A stretch of 64,000 nt of DNA from a virus. The stretch lies in IMG/VR virus record IMGVR_UViG_3300042261_002269, positions 124,001 to 188,000 of that record; one strand, 5' to 3'. Under the pieces are notes generated by a model. The model did no database searches. It worked only from the letters and a program-made list of their open reading frames with translations, and was not told the DNA's origin. Within the stretch, counting starts at the first letter, position 1; every line of letters begins with the position of its first letter. Below are positions 39,517 through 48,439 of the stretch, piece after piece. Made by a program: the position numbers and the translations under genes.

Positions 39517-39912
39517 TTCGTTTAACCTGTTGTATATTTCCAAAATAGTTTCCTGTTTTTCTTCAAATGGTTCATTGCAATGTTCGTTGATCCATTTCCA
39601 TTGTTCTTTTCTGAACGTTTTTAAGAACTTTAGAAATCGAGCAGGATTGCAATGAACTGATTTGAAAGAATCAAATTTGTGACATTTAGGACAAAGACTG
39701 ATAAGATTATTAGTTTCAAAGCTAAAAGGCTTATATCTTCGATCTATAATGTGATGGACGTTAGTTTTTTCTGTATTACCGCACATTACACAGCAATGTC
39801 CATCTCGTTCTAAGACTATTTTTCGGACTAAAGCCCAAAGTTTGTTTTTCCAATACTTGGAATTCTCATTAGATTTTTTCTTGTCTAATTTGCTCTTGTG
39901 TGTATTTTTCAC
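39508..39912 (-). CDS. HNH endonuclease, 134 aa
   Basis: HNH fold with zinc knuckles: CVMCGN, then the catalytic VHHIIDRRYKPFSF, NNLISLCPKCH. GTG start with a strong AAGGAG. Small free-standing HNH proteins in phages act as homing nucleases or packaging nickases; no intron or terminase lies next to it. Convergent overlap of 9 bases with the amidotransferase gene. Confidence 0.85.
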   Translation of the reverse strand: MKNTHKSKLDKKKSNENSKYWKNKLWALVRKIVLERDGHCCVMCGNTEKTNVHHIIDRRYKPFSFETNNLISLCPKCHKFDSFKSVHCNPARFLKFLKTFRKEQWKWINEHCNEPFEEKQETILEIYNRLNEST

Positions 39913-39938
39913 CTATCTCCTTAAAATACAATAATAAC

Positions 39939-39946
39939 TATAAATA
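39939..39946 (+). promoter_or_regulatory. Late-promoter-like TATAAATA box
   Basis: Exact T4 late promoter consensus 26 bases before the ATG of the small lipoprotein gene, in an otherwise non-coding 59-bp gap. Confidence 0.5.
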
Positions 39947-39971
39947 TTATAGAAATAACATAGAGGTATTT

Positions 39972-40160
39972 ATGAAAAAAATTGTTTTTATTGGTTCGTT
40001 GTTCTTATGTGGGTGTTATAATACTCCACCAACACATATAATAATCAATCCTCCATCTCATCATTACCATCCATCTAAATTCCATAAGCATCACAAAAAG
40101 ATGCCTAAATTAAACCCTTCAGAACCAAGACTTCCACAACCAGAAAGTACATCTCATTAA
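39972..40160 (+). CDS. Small His/Pro-rich lipoprotein, 62 aa
   Basis: Signal peptide MKKIVFIGSLFLCGC with lipobox LFLCGC; lipidation at about Cys15. The mature peptide is His/Pro/Lys-rich (HHYHPSKFHKHHKK), perhaps metal-binding. AGAGG before the ATG and a late-promoter-like box upstream. A host-envelope role such as superinfection exclusion is possible. Confidence 0.7.
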   Translation: MKKIVFIGSLFLCGCYNTPPTHIIINPPSHHYHPSKFHKHHKKMPKLNPSEPRLPQPESTSH

Positions 40161-40534
40161 CATAGTGATTCGCTGCCATATGACACAACAACTTTATACT
40201 TGAGGGGATTTTTGAAATTTGCTTTCAAATTACAACAATGCTGTTCAATCTTCAGGTCGGTAAATTGGATTTTTATTAGAACGTTATTGTCGCTTAAAAA
40301 CTGCAAGGTTAGTGTGTCTTTCTCCATATGATGAAATGGACTTTTTTTAATTTCTGCACAATACTTCTTTATTTCGTTGACCCATCTATAAACATGAAAC
40401 TCACTTGTTTCTTTTAAAATCAGTTTGAGTATTTTTGCAGAACTATCCCAATAAAGATGCTCGACTTGTTCTGATAGTTTTGGTACTGACTTGAATATCA
40501 AGTTAAAACTATTTGGTTCATTATCTTGTATCAT
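40157..40534 (-). CDS. Hypothetical structural-type protein, 125 aa
   Basis: Mixed alpha/beta protein starting MIQDNEPNSF and ending in a beta-rich stretch (FKNPLKYKVVVSYG). It follows the 244-aa beta-rich gene by one base and was probably translated by coupling, as no ribosome site is seen. Could be a minor tail or baseplate component from context. Confidence 0.55.
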   Translation of the reverse strand: MIQDNEPNSFNLIFKSVPKLSEQVEHLYWDSSAKILKLILKETSEFHVYRWVNEIKKYCAEIKKSPFHHMEKDTLTLQFLSDNNVLIKIQFTDLKIEQHCCNLKANFKNPLKYKVVVSYGSESLC

Positions 40535-40535
40535 T

Positions 40536-41270
40536 TTAATAAATTTGAAATTGATGTTTATCAGAAATGTATCTATTTCCGCCAAAATCCAGTCTAAAAG
40601 TCACATCATAGATGCCGCATTCCATATCGGCAGTATCAAGTTGGTAATAGCCGAATCGTTTTTCTCGATAATCTACGCTTACTTCTTCTACAATAACACG
40701 AGCATCCCGTTCAGCAGGAAGGCAATCTCCACAACGTTGTTCGATAGTGAGTTTTAAATCAGATACGATAGCAAGATTTTCGTAATAAGCTCGTAAATCA
40801 CTGGCTCGTGGCACATTGGGAGTAATTTCGATAATCAAATATTGTTTGGAATTTTGCCTGAATTTATTTGGTTGAAAATTAAAGCTAAAATCATAAACAA
40901 TGGGCATTGGCGTGGTATACCATAATGCTGGATATATTTCGAAATATTGCTCTACTGTTTGAGAGGGTTGGTCCTCAAACACACTGACAGTCCAAACATC
41001 GCAATATCTTCCAATTACATATACATTTTGCTCAAGTTGGGTCTGGAGCAGATATTGTCCCGTATCTTCTGAAGTGACACTGTCTCCATTAAAACTCTCT
41101 ACTAATCTTCTGCCGTCAGGATTGTCGGCATTGATTTCGGCGGGATCTAGATAGTAAATATTTACCTCTTCGATTTCCCTGAAATCAGCAAAATTATTGC
41201 TATTATAAGCAAAAAGTCTTAAATTTAATAAGTCACCGACTACGGGGTTTTGGTAGCGTTCTTTTGCCAT
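40536..41270 (-). CDS. Putative virion structural protein, 244 aa
   Basis: Predominantly beta: two Ig-like halves can be imagined, the second with CGDCLPAE and YYQLDTADMECGIYDVTFRL. It sits just downstream of the gp26-like baseplate gene and small tail genes on the same strand, so a baseplate or tail accessory role is likely. AGGGA precedes the ATG. Confidence 0.65.
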   Translation of the reverse strand: MAKERYQNPVVGDLLNLRLFAYNSNNFADFREIEEVNIYYLDPAEINADNPDGRRLVESFNGDSVTSEDTGQYLLQTQLEQNVYVIGRYCDVWTVSVFEDQPSQTVEQYFEIYPALWYTTPMPIVYDFSFNFQPNKFRQNSKQYLIIEITPNVPRASDLRAYYENLAIVSDLKLTIEQRCGDCLPAERDARVIVEEVSVDYREKRFGYYQLDTADMECGIYDVTFRLDFGGNRYISDKHQFQIY

Positions 41271-41386
41271 TTTGTTTTCCCTAAAAGTTTTTTCAAAATA
41301 ACGATATTTCTAATATCTAGATGTTTTGGCACTTGTTTTGCTAGTTCTTCTTTTTTTTTCCTGTTTAATATCCAAAAGTTTCTCAT
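41240..41386 (-). CDS. Possible small basic protein, 48 aa
   Basis: Short reading frame that begins with an ATGA overlap on the preceding 51-aa gene and encodes a Lys-rich helical peptide (MRNFWILNRKKKEELAKQVP). Overlaps the structural gene start by 31 bases. A run of nine A residues lies within it. Coupling and composition support it; size leaves doubt. Confidence 0.4.
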   Translation of the reverse strand: MRNFWILNRKKKEELAKQVPKHLDIRNIVILKKLLGKTKWQKNATKTP

Positions 41387-41538
41387 CGTTTCTTCTTTGC
41401 TTTTTCTAAAGCTTCATGTTCTAATCGTTTTTGATCAATAAATCGCTGAATCATCCATTTCCTCTCATGAATGGGCAGGCTCATACAGTCACGCCTGCTC
41501 ATGTGCATGTGATATTGGAAAAAGAATAACTCCTCCAT
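41383..41538 (-). CDS. Small tail-assembly-type protein, 51 aa
   Basis: Encodes MEELFFFQYHMHMSRRDC followed by SLPIHERKWMIQRF and a Lys-rich helical tail, closely matching the 71-aa product at 26894-27109. It directly follows the gp26-like baseplate gene, supporting a tail or baseplate assembly role. GGGG lies about 8 bases before the ATG. Confidence 0.65.
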   Translation of the reverse strand: MEELFFFQYHMHMSRRDCMSLPIHERKWMIQRFIDQKRLEHEALEKAKKKR

Positions 41539-41555
41539 GAGAATTCCCCAAAGCT

Positions 41556-42725
41556 CTACGCTTGAACTTCCACCTCCTTCTTTTTGGGGAAGAAAAAATT
41601 TGCATCAAATGGCAAATCAATTTCAAAATCTTCGCCGCATGCAGGACAATACTGAACGATATTTGTATTTACTCCGAAAGGAGGATCATTAATCGTATTT
41701 CTTAGATGTGCAACGTCATTTATTGGCAATTTTTTCAATAATGTGGCCAATTCTTTCTTACGAGTCACATTTTCAATTTGTTCCAAGAGCAAGGCAGTTC
41801 GATAAAGAAGAGTATCGTCATCGCCTTGATCTCCCCATTGTTGGATACGTTTTTCACGATATTGATTTATCTCTTGTTCGTCAGATCCAGTCGCTAAGCG
41901 ATATGTATAGGAAAAACCACTAGTCGGCAATTTACCTGATAACTGATCAAACGAAAAATCGTCAGGACATGTTTCGACTTCTAAACTATTCAAGTCAATA
42001 ACTGTAGAGAATTTGATATTACAAGCAGGACATTTAATTTCTACATCAAAAGAAGGAGTATAAGAAATACCTCGTAGGTAAATCAATAAATGCGTTCGAT
42101 CTACAGAAAGAAGCTGTTCTGTAGGAATTGTTTCCTGAATGCATTTCTGGAAGATCATATCAATAGCCTGTCCTTTTTTCACATAACGAGCAGTTGCTAA
42201 GATTTGCTCTTCGCCACCTGTCATAGGTCTTACATGAATAACTGGAGGAATATTGGAATAAAATCTGCCTTTAGAACAAAGCTCAAACTTTTCCCATGTA
42301 TAATGTTCTGCTAGTTTCTCTAACAAAGCATTTAATTCTCCGCTACCAGCTTGGGTTGGAGTTTGAATGTTCCTCTTTCTTTCTGGAGGTGCTTCAAATA
42401 CCTCAAAATTATCCTGCACAGGCTGTTGCGACATTTGTTGTTGCGGATAAGGCATTTGCGGCTGTGGAGGATAAGGCATTTGTTGTGGATAGGGCATTTG
42501 CTGTGGAGGCACCTGTCCTTTTTTCTGAGCTAAAATTTGTTGAAATTCTGGCGGAATGTTACCACTCACAGTAAAGGGTGCATCTTCCTGAAAAGGAACA
42601 GGGATTTCTCGATTAACTTCTCTGGCTGTTGCTTCTTGAATTTGCCTAACTTGAGCTAGTGGGTCGTTAATTTCTTCTGCGGTGACTTTTTTTCTTGAAC
42701 GGATTACTTCATCATCTCCTGCCAT
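41556..42725 (-). CDS. gp26-like baseplate hub protein with Gln/Pro-rich N-terminus, 389 aa
   Basis: Residues about 150-389 resemble the T4 baseplate gp26 family. A KFELCSKGRFY..PPVIHVRPMTGGEEQIL start is followed by two zinc-finger-like pairs (CPACNIKF with a following Cys, and CPACGEDF near the C-terminus). Residues 65-110 are a QMPYPQQ-type low-complexity linker. Probably part of baseplate wedge/hub assembly. A good AAGGAG precedes the ATG. Confidence 0.75.
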   Translation of the reverse strand: MAGDDEVIRSRKKVTAEEINDPLAQVRQIQEATAREVNREIPVPFQEDAPFTVSGNIPPEFQQILAQKKGQVPPQQMPYPQQMPYPPQPQMPYPQQQMSQQPVQDNFEVFEAPPERKRNIQTPTQAGSGELNALLEKLAEHYTWEKFELCSKGRFYSNIPPVIHVRPMTGGEEQILATARYVKKGQAIDMIFQKCIQETIPTEQLLSVDRTHLLIYLRGISYTPSFDVEIKCPACNIKFSTVIDLNSLEVETCPDDFSFDQLSGKLPTSGFSYTYRLATGSDEQEINQYREKRIQQWGDQGDDDTLLYRTALLLEQIENVTRKKELATLLKKLPINDVAHLRNTINDPPFGVNTNIVQYCPACGEDFEIDLPFDANFFFPKKKEVEVQA

Positions 42726-42757
42726 AAATTTCTCCTTGTTTAGTACTCTAATAGAGT

Positions 42758-43132
42758 ATGAAAATAGTTAATTTTTCTAATGTTGAAGAACTTGTCTTTT
42801 ATGACAAAAATTTACAAAACATTTTGCCGGATCATATGTTTGGATTTTTCGAACAGTGGCGTTTGTCTAAAAGACTGCCGTTTCTTCGTAATGTAGGAAA
42901 ACAAGCTCTTCTGGATTTTATTAATTCCCTCAATGAAGAGGACATAAATATTCTTGAATTGTATTTTGGTGAAAAAATCATTGTTCAGAAACTCAATTAT
43001 AATATAGTAGAAAATCTTAAAATTCCTTTAAACAATGCACAAATATGTGAAGCGTTATGCGAAATCCAAAGTTTTAACTACTTTAGTACTTGGAGAGACG
43101 AACAATTTCTTTATATATCCTTTTGGAGATAA
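42758..43132 (+). CDS. Hypothetical protein, 124 aa
   Basis: Function not recognised; mixed alpha/beta, with aromatic-rich ends. Divergent from the baseplate gene, 32 bases away. No Shine-Dalgarno is visible; a TACTCTAATAGAGTA palindrome immediately precedes the ATG. Confidence 0.6.
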   Translation: MKIVNFSNVEELVFYDKNLQNILPDHMFGFFEQWRLSKRLPFLRNVGKQALLDFINSLNEEDINILELYFGEKIIVQKLNYNIVENLKIPLNNAQICEALCEIQSFNYFSTWRDEQFLYISFWR

Positions 43133-43135
43133 ACT

Positions 43136-43759
43136 GTGGAAAATAAATTAAGAGGTATGGTTGTATTTTATGTAAATTTTTACCCTGAATTGGGGCAAAA
43201 TATAGAAAATACCATCAATATGATCAAAAACATGAATAAACCCTTCCTTCAATTGCTAGAAGAAGATGGCAAATATATGTGTTTTATCATGCCAACCACC
43301 AGAGAAGGCAGCAGAATAGAAAAAATCGATTTCGAGGAACCTTATCCTCGTTGTAGATCCAGAAACGATTTTGTCTATAAAGGCCAAGGAGAAACAACAA
43401 AAAAGAAGAAGAATATATTTCAACCACAAGAGGAAGATAAAAAAGAATATTGTCCTAAAAACAAGGGTTTTTTGACATTTTATATCAATTTTCATCCTGA
43501 TGTGGCCATTGGAATCGATGAGATGATAAATCTCATCAAGAAAATCAATGCTGAAACACTAGATAAAATCAAAAATGACGGAAGATACCAAGTCATGCTT
43601 CTCCCTACTACCAAAGAAGCATGTCGAATCGAAAAAATAGATTATGAAGCTCCTTTCCCCCGCTGGATCGCCATTAGTGCTGGCAAAACCAATCTGCCAA
43701 GACCTATTGTAATTGAAGAAGAAGATCCAGAAGAATTATTAATTGAAGAAGAAGGTTGA
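43136..43759 (+). CDS. Internally duplicated hypothetical protein, 207 aa
   Basis: Two homologous halves of about 70 residues separated by a Lys/Gln linker. Each reads roughly F-Y-x-N-F-x-P, MIxxIxxxN, then MPTTREGSRIEKIDFEEPYP or LPTTKEACRIEKIDYEAPFP. GTG start with GGAG 8 bases upstream. Acidic C-terminal tail. Function unknown. Confidence 0.7.
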   Translation: MENKLRGMVVFYVNFYPELGQNIENTINMIKNMNKPFLQLLEEDGKYMCFIMPTTREGSRIEKIDFEEPYPRCRSRNDFVYKGQGETTKKKKNIFQPQEEDKKEYCPKNKGFLTFYINFHPDVAIGIDEMINLIKKINAETLDKIKNDGRYQVMLLPTTKEACRIEKIDYEAPFPRWIAISAGKTNLPRPIVIEEEDPEELLIEEEG

Positions 43760-43761
43760 AA

Positions 43762-44091
43762 ATGATAGCAGTATCACTGATTTGGTTCGCATTAGCTACT
43801 ATCGGGCTAACCAATATTATGGTTCACGGTAAAATATTAGACGTAATTGGACTTAGACCGTGGCTTAAAAAACATATGAACACTGAATGGTTTCAGGTGT
43901 TTGAATGTTATGAATGCTCAGGGTTTTGGGCAGGACTATTTTGCGGATTATTTTTCCTGTCCAGCAAATATTGGTTTATGTGGCCCATGTGTGGCTTTGC
44001 AGGAAGTGTTTTAGCACAAACCTACACCGATTGTATTGATTTAGTTCGCTCTAAAATTGGATTTGAAATTAACGATGCAGAAGACAAATAA
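43762..44091 (+). CDS. Membrane protein, DUF1360-like, 109 aa
   Basis: Three hydrophobic segments (N-terminus, about residues 55-75 and 75-90) and the hallmark FECYECSGFWAG, seen in small phage membrane proteins of the DUF1360 type. AAGG precedes the ATG. Function unknown. Confidence 0.7.
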   Translation: MIAVSLIWFALATIGLTNIMVHGKILDVIGLRPWLKKHMNTEWFQVFECYECSGFWAGLFCGLFFLSSKYWFMWPMCGFAGSVLAQTYTDCIDLVRSKIGFEINDAEDK

Positions 44092-44374
44092 GCGTTGGAT
44101 TGTATTTTGTGAAATTTGCTCTTATAAACAAATCGTAGAAGGCGAAGAGTTTAAGGTAGATTTACATCAAATTAAAACAACAATTAAAGATCAAATAAAA
44201 CTAAAATGCCCCAAATGCGGAAGGGGCATTACAGTTCGTAATCTTCCTGGTGCTTATTCAAGTACCATCAAAGAGATTGAAGAAAAACAAAAAAAAGAAC
44301 ACGCAGAACGGGAAAGAAAAAAACGAATTGAAGATGGCACTCCTGTTCAAAGGGAAACGGAATTTTTAGGATGA
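44075..44374 (+). CDS. Zinc-ribbon-like protein with charged helix, 99 aa
   Basis: FCEICSYK and KCPKCGRG about 35 residues apart form a probable zinc ribbon; the C-terminal 35 residues are a Lys/Glu/Arg helix. Overlaps the upstream membrane gene by 17 bases. May bind nucleic acid. Confidence 0.65.
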   Translation: MQKTNKRWIVFCEICSYKQIVEGEEFKVDLHQIKTTIKDQIKLKCPKCGRGITVRNLPGAYSSTIKEIEEKQKKEHAERERKKRIEDGTPVQRETEFLG

Positions 44375-44757
44375 AGAAAAGAATTACAATCCATGATGTT
44401 AAACAAGCTCTTTTTGACGAAAGATTTCGTGATTCTCTGCCAGAAGAGTTGCAAGAAGATGTCCAAAAATTCCTCAAAAACCCCACCTGTGGATGTAATA
44501 CTTCTGTCTATATCAACATAATGAAAAAAGGACATAAGCAATTACTAGAATACTTTCCCACTAAAGTAGCCCCAACCGATCAAGAATTAAAAGAAGAAGT
44601 TGAACAACCACACATTAATAATTGGCAAGTCATCAACTGCACAACCCATGAACTTTCCGAAAAATTAAGAGAATTAGGCCCTGGAAGAAAGCAAATTGAT
44701 ATCGCACGATGGCAAGACCAAGTTACAGTAATCGTGAACCATTTAGATGGCGTTTAA
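44371..44757 (+). CDS. Hypothetical protein, 128 aa
   Basis: Mostly helical N-terminal half with a CGCN pair, then a linker and a small beta-rich C-terminus (QVTVIVNHLDG). ATGA overlap with the upstream zinc-ribbon gene. Function not recognised. Confidence 0.65.
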   Translation: MKKRITIHDVKQALFDERFRDSLPEELQEDVQKFLKNPTCGCNTSVYINIMKKGHKQLLEYFPTKVAPTDQELKEEVEQPHINNWQVINCTTHELSEKLRELGPGRKQIDIARWQDQVTVIVNHLDGV

Positions 44758-45014
44758 TCTTCCTCAAACTTCTTCTTTTTCTTAGGTTTTCCCTTTAAAG
44801 AACTTTCCTGATCTTTATAATGAGGTTCAGCATCTTCCTTGGCCTTAGAATGTGCTATTGCCCAAGGGCACAACTTATCCCCTTCATATCCTTTTTTGCA
44901 TGCTGCTTTGCTGAATTTATCAGGATGTTTTTGTAACATGGCCGCAACCGTACCACGCCAACCTTTCTTAGTGACTTCGCACAATTGTCTATGTTCTAGC
45001 CATTCTAAAAACAT
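44754..45014 (-). CDS. Small Lys-rich protein with capsid-targeting-like start, 86 aa
   Basis: Starts MFLEWLEHRQL, a shortened version of the signature (W-L-x-x). A middle domain has two cysteines (AACKKGYEGDKLCPW), and the C-terminus is a poly-Lys tail. It immediately follows the five-paralogue array on the same strand. Perhaps an internal DNA-binding head protein. AGGAG precedes the ATG. Confidence 0.55.
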   Translation of the reverse strand: MFLEWLEHRQLCEVTKKGWRGTVAAMLQKHPDKFSKAACKKGYEGDKLCPWAIAHSKAKEDAEPHYKDQESSLKGKPKKKKKFEED

Positions 45015-45015
45015 A

Positions 45016-46719
45016 TTAAGCTCCTATGACACTTTGTTCTTTTTCTCTAATTTTAGACTTTAAACTGTTGAGTATGGAATGAAATTCTGGTCTTACTTTG
45101 TTTGGATCTATATCTATTATTTGCTTGATATTGTCTAATATGCCAGGACTATTTCTTAAAATCCAATCACAACTCGCAATAAATGCATTTACACTTTTTC
45201 GAAATCCATGAAGCGATATTGTATATTGATAATCTATGGGATACGACTTAATAGTTGTTATGGTCCTTCTCAAATCATTTGCACGCTCCGTTGCTTTATT
45301 TAAAAGACCCTTGTAAGCTTTTCTTTCTGGCGAATCTTCATACCGATGAGATGTGGATGATTGCCTTGTGTGAACAATAGATTTGTCCTGCAATATAGGC
45401 ATTTCTGTGTCATCTGGCAGCTTTTCTGATACGCTGTTTTGTTTAAATCTATCACTCATATAAGGCAAATTACGAATCACCGTTATCATTTCTAGCTTGG
45501 AAGTATCAAAAAATGCACCTTGTGTAGGTTCTGCTCTGTGAATTGCACCGGAATGTTGCAAATCAGCAATACTTGAATAACCAAGTCGCATCAATAATCT
45601 TCTCCATCTTCCTGGCCAATGCCCATCTTTTCCATCTTGTCTTGCCCATTGACGAGCCAATTCTTCAGTCACACGATATACGAATTCATCTTTATTTCTG
45701 GGCAAAACACTTCCTTCTGAAGCCTTTAAGTACCAAATATCTGTAGCTTTAGACAAAGCCAAGCCTATATTCAAATCATATTCATTAGCTATTTCCATCA
45801 ACCCCTTTTTCTTGGGAAAATCCTTACTGATAAGATTTGTTAACTGTTCTTTTTCTACTCTATCATATTCGGCTTTAAAATTAGTAACAAGACTTTTGGC
45901 TTTTTCAAATAACTTAGATTCGTTTATTTTAGACGGGTCAATGCCTGAAGAAGGTTTTCTGACTAAAGCATCAAATTCTTGAGCATCTTTGCCATATAAC
46001 AAAGGAGATTTGATGTACTTTAATAAGAAATTGAACTTAGGATTGTATTTGATTGCTTCTATTGTCTCTGTAGACAGTTGAACCCAGAATTTCCCCGAAT
46101 GATGCACACTGCCATACACTTCATCCACGGCACCTCCAAATATGCTGTCTTTGCCTTTTAGTTCACAAAAAGCTTCGTAACAAACACTTTGTTTTGCGTG
46201 GAATGCTGCTTGACTAGTACTATGTAAAAGCTCTAAAAATGCAAAGTGTCTACATCGCAACAAATATTCGTAGATTTCTTTTAAGCATTTTTCTTCTTCG
46301 ATTCCTTCTGTAGGAAGGCTTCTATAAACTGATTCTAAAATCTTCGCACTATCAATATCTATTTTGTATTGATTTACATCGAAATTTTTGTCTTTAATGC
46401 CTATATCTTTAATGTCTTCATTGACGATAAAAACAACAATATATGGTCTTTTTGATGCAAAATAACTAAAATCCGTGTTCTTGTCTATGACGATTTTAAT
46501 GGGGTAGCCATATAATGCCATTGGGGTTTCTTGTTCTTTGTTTTCTGTTCTAGGCCAGATAGAAATTCTAGGCACATTGGTGAATGTAATCCAGATATTG
46601 GCTTCAGGAATTCCTTCTTGTTTCAATTTATTGGCAATTTCTTCTAATTGCTTAAATTTGTTAAAAGGCCGATGTTCTAAACCAGCCTCAATAAAAAAGA
46701 ATTCTTTAAATGAAACCAT
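45016..46719 (-). CDS. Tandem paralogue 5 of large capsid-targeted family, 567 aa
   Basis: Unknown function. Begins MVSFKEFFFIEAGLEHRPF, where FIE fits the T4-type cleavage motif. Block A (residues about 10-110) has PRISIWPR and MALYGYP, then RPYIVVFIVNE; block B (about 345-425) has a Trp-rich segment, PGRWRRLLMRLGY, SGAIHRAEPTQGAFFDTSKL. Middle and C-terminus are helical and diverged. GGAG precedes the ATG at 46719. Last of five consecutive genes. Confidence 0.75.
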   Translation of the reverse strand: MVSFKEFFFIEAGLEHRPFNKFKQLEEIANKLKQEGIPEANIWITFTNVPRISIWPRTENKEQETPMALYGYPIKIVIDKNTDFSYFASKRPYIVVFIVNEDIKDIGIKDKNFDVNQYKIDIDSAKILESVYRSLPTEGIEEEKCLKEIYEYLLRCRHFAFLELLHSTSQAAFHAKQSVCYEAFCELKGKDSIFGGAVDEVYGSVHHSGKFWVQLSTETIEAIKYNPKFNFLLKYIKSPLLYGKDAQEFDALVRKPSSGIDPSKINESKLFEKAKSLVTNFKAEYDRVEKEQLTNLISKDFPKKKGLMEIANEYDLNIGLALSKATDIWYLKASEGSVLPRNKDEFVYRVTEELARQWARQDGKDGHWPGRWRRLLMRLGYSSIADLQHSGAIHRAEPTQGAFFDTSKLEMITVIRNLPYMSDRFKQNSVSEKLPDDTEMPILQDKSIVHTRQSSTSHRYEDSPERKAYKGLLNKATERANDLRRTITTIKSYPIDYQYTISLHGFRKSVNAFIASCDWILRNSPGILDNIKQIIDIDPNKVRPEFHSILNSLKSKIREKEQSVIGA

Positions 46720-46740
46720 CGTAATACTCCACACTATTTA

Positions 46741-48438
46741 TTATATGTTATCCAAATTTAAACACGTATCCAGCCTGTGCAATATTGGCGATAGTTCCTT
46801 TCTTGAATCTAAATCAATTTCCTGTAAAGATCTCCGAATTTCATTTGCTAAATGAGGCTTATTACGGGCTATCCAGTCATGAATCTTAACATATCTATTG
46901 ACCAAATTTTTTAATCGTTTTACAGAGGCTCTTTCTTTTCCTATTTCAACTTCTGGATTTACCATAAAGTACTTTATATAATCGATGCTGCTTGCTAATT
47001 GAGTAAATAATTGGTTTGCATAGACAGCCAAGCCTGTAGCTTTTTTCTCTTCTGGAGAATTATAGTAATTCCAACCTGTAGGAGTTTTCTTTCGTTGAGA
47101 GCCTCCTGGCTCAAGATGTCCTGAATTATATTTATCGACCAATACAGTACGAGGATCTAGATGCGATCTGTTTACTAACACCGCCACCATCTCTAATTTT
47201 CTTGTATCGAAAAATGCACCTTGAGTAGGCTCAGAACCATGTACAGCCCCAGTATGTTGTAAGTCTACTATATTTGAGATTCCAAGTCTTTTAAGGATTC
47301 TAGCCCATCTAGACGGCCAATATTTATGCTTATCATCTTTATCAGCCCATTGCATTGCTAAATTTTCTGCTATTCTATAAACAAATTGATTTTCATTTTC
47401 AATTGGCATGACAGAGCGTGCGGCGTTTATTATTGCTAAATTAAGATCTAATTGGTGTTCAGTTGCGATTTTTATAAGCTCATCCTTTTTAGGAAATGTT
47501 TTGCTATTCAATACATCATTATGTTGCTTTATAAATTCTGCAAAAGAACTATTACACTCTTTAATAAATGTCACGGTTTTGTTAAACAATTCTTCTTTGT
47601 CTATTTTAGATGGATCGATGCTAGCTGTAGACTTTCTAATTTGTTTGTCAAAATCTAACAATTCCTTTCCGTATAGGATTACTTTATTGGCATATTTGAC
47701 CAAATGACTGAATTGGGGGTATTTTTCGATTTTTAGAACTACTCCCGCAGATAATTCTGCTTTATATTCTGATCCTGCTAGTTCAGAATATAGCTCTGGT
47801 TCAAATTTCTCTACACTATGATAAACTCTATCTATCGTTTCGCCAAATATAGTATCGCCGCCATGTAGGGTATCAAAAGCATTAAATAAAACACGTTCTA
47901 AGGCTATATCCACTGCATTTTCTGCCATCTGCAACACATTAGGAACTGGCGATACAGCACCATGAGTATGATTTTGTATGTAACTGAAAATTACACTTAA
48001 GCATTCTTGTTCTTCGTCGCTTGTATTGGTTATTTTTCTAAATACTGTTTTAGCTACGCTAGCATAATTTTTACTTAAAGAATATTGACTAATGTCAAAA
48101 TCAGTTTTTCCTCCAATATCGTTAATGTTTTCATTAACAATAAAAATAACCATAAAAGCTCGATCACAGCCGTAATAGTAAAAATCTTCAAATTTACGAC
48201 CATAATGATTTATAAAGTTCAATGGATATGCAAACAATGCAGTTGGAGTTCCTTGTTGTCTTGTTTCTGATTGGGGCCAAATAGAAATTCTAGGAACATT
48301 AGTAAATGTAAGCCATATATTGCTTTCAGGAACTCCTTGTTGAGTCAATTTAGCCAAAATATCCTTGATTTTCGTGAATCTGTTGGAAGCACGATCTTTT
48401 AAATTAGACTCAAGTAAAAATTCCTTAAATGAAACCAT
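46741..48438 (-). CDS. Tandem paralogue 4 of large capsid-targeted family, 565 aa
   Basis: Begins MVSFKEFLLESNLKDRASN, with LLES at the expected cleavage place. It shares block A (PRISIWPQ, TALFAYP, RAFMVIFIVNE) and block B (WPSRWARILKRLG, GAVHGSEPTQGAFFDTRKL) with its neighbours. It differs in lacking the GLEHR motif after the signal. AGAGG precedes the ATG. Function unknown. Confidence 0.75.
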   Translation of the reverse strand: MVSFKEFLLESNLKDRASNRFTKIKDILAKLTQQGVPESNIWLTFTNVPRISIWPQSETRQQGTPTALFAYPLNFINHYGRKFEDFYYYGCDRAFMVIFIVNENINDIGGKTDFDISQYSLSKNYASVAKTVFRKITNTSDEEQECLSVIFSYIQNHTHGAVSPVPNVLQMAENAVDIALERVLFNAFDTLHGGDTIFGETIDRVYHSVEKFEPELYSELAGSEYKAELSAGVVLKIEKYPQFSHLVKYANKVILYGKELLDFDKQIRKSTASIDPSKIDKEELFNKTVTFIKECNSSFAEFIKQHNDVLNSKTFPKKDELIKIATEHQLDLNLAIINAARSVMPIENENQFVYRIAENLAMQWADKDDKHKYWPSRWARILKRLGISNIVDLQHTGAVHGSEPTQGAFFDTRKLEMVAVLVNRSHLDPRTVLVDKYNSGHLEPGGSQRKKTPTGWNYYNSPEEKKATGLAVYANQLFTQLASSIDYIKYFMVNPEVEIGKERASVKRLKNLVNRYVKIHDWIARNKPHLANEIRRSLQEIDLDSRKELSPILHRLDTCLNLDNI

Positions 48439-48439
48439 C

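Noticed and set aside
39508-39912. HNH nuclease as part of a group I intron
   Set aside because: Neighbouring genes are intact and no split exon or intron core is seen.
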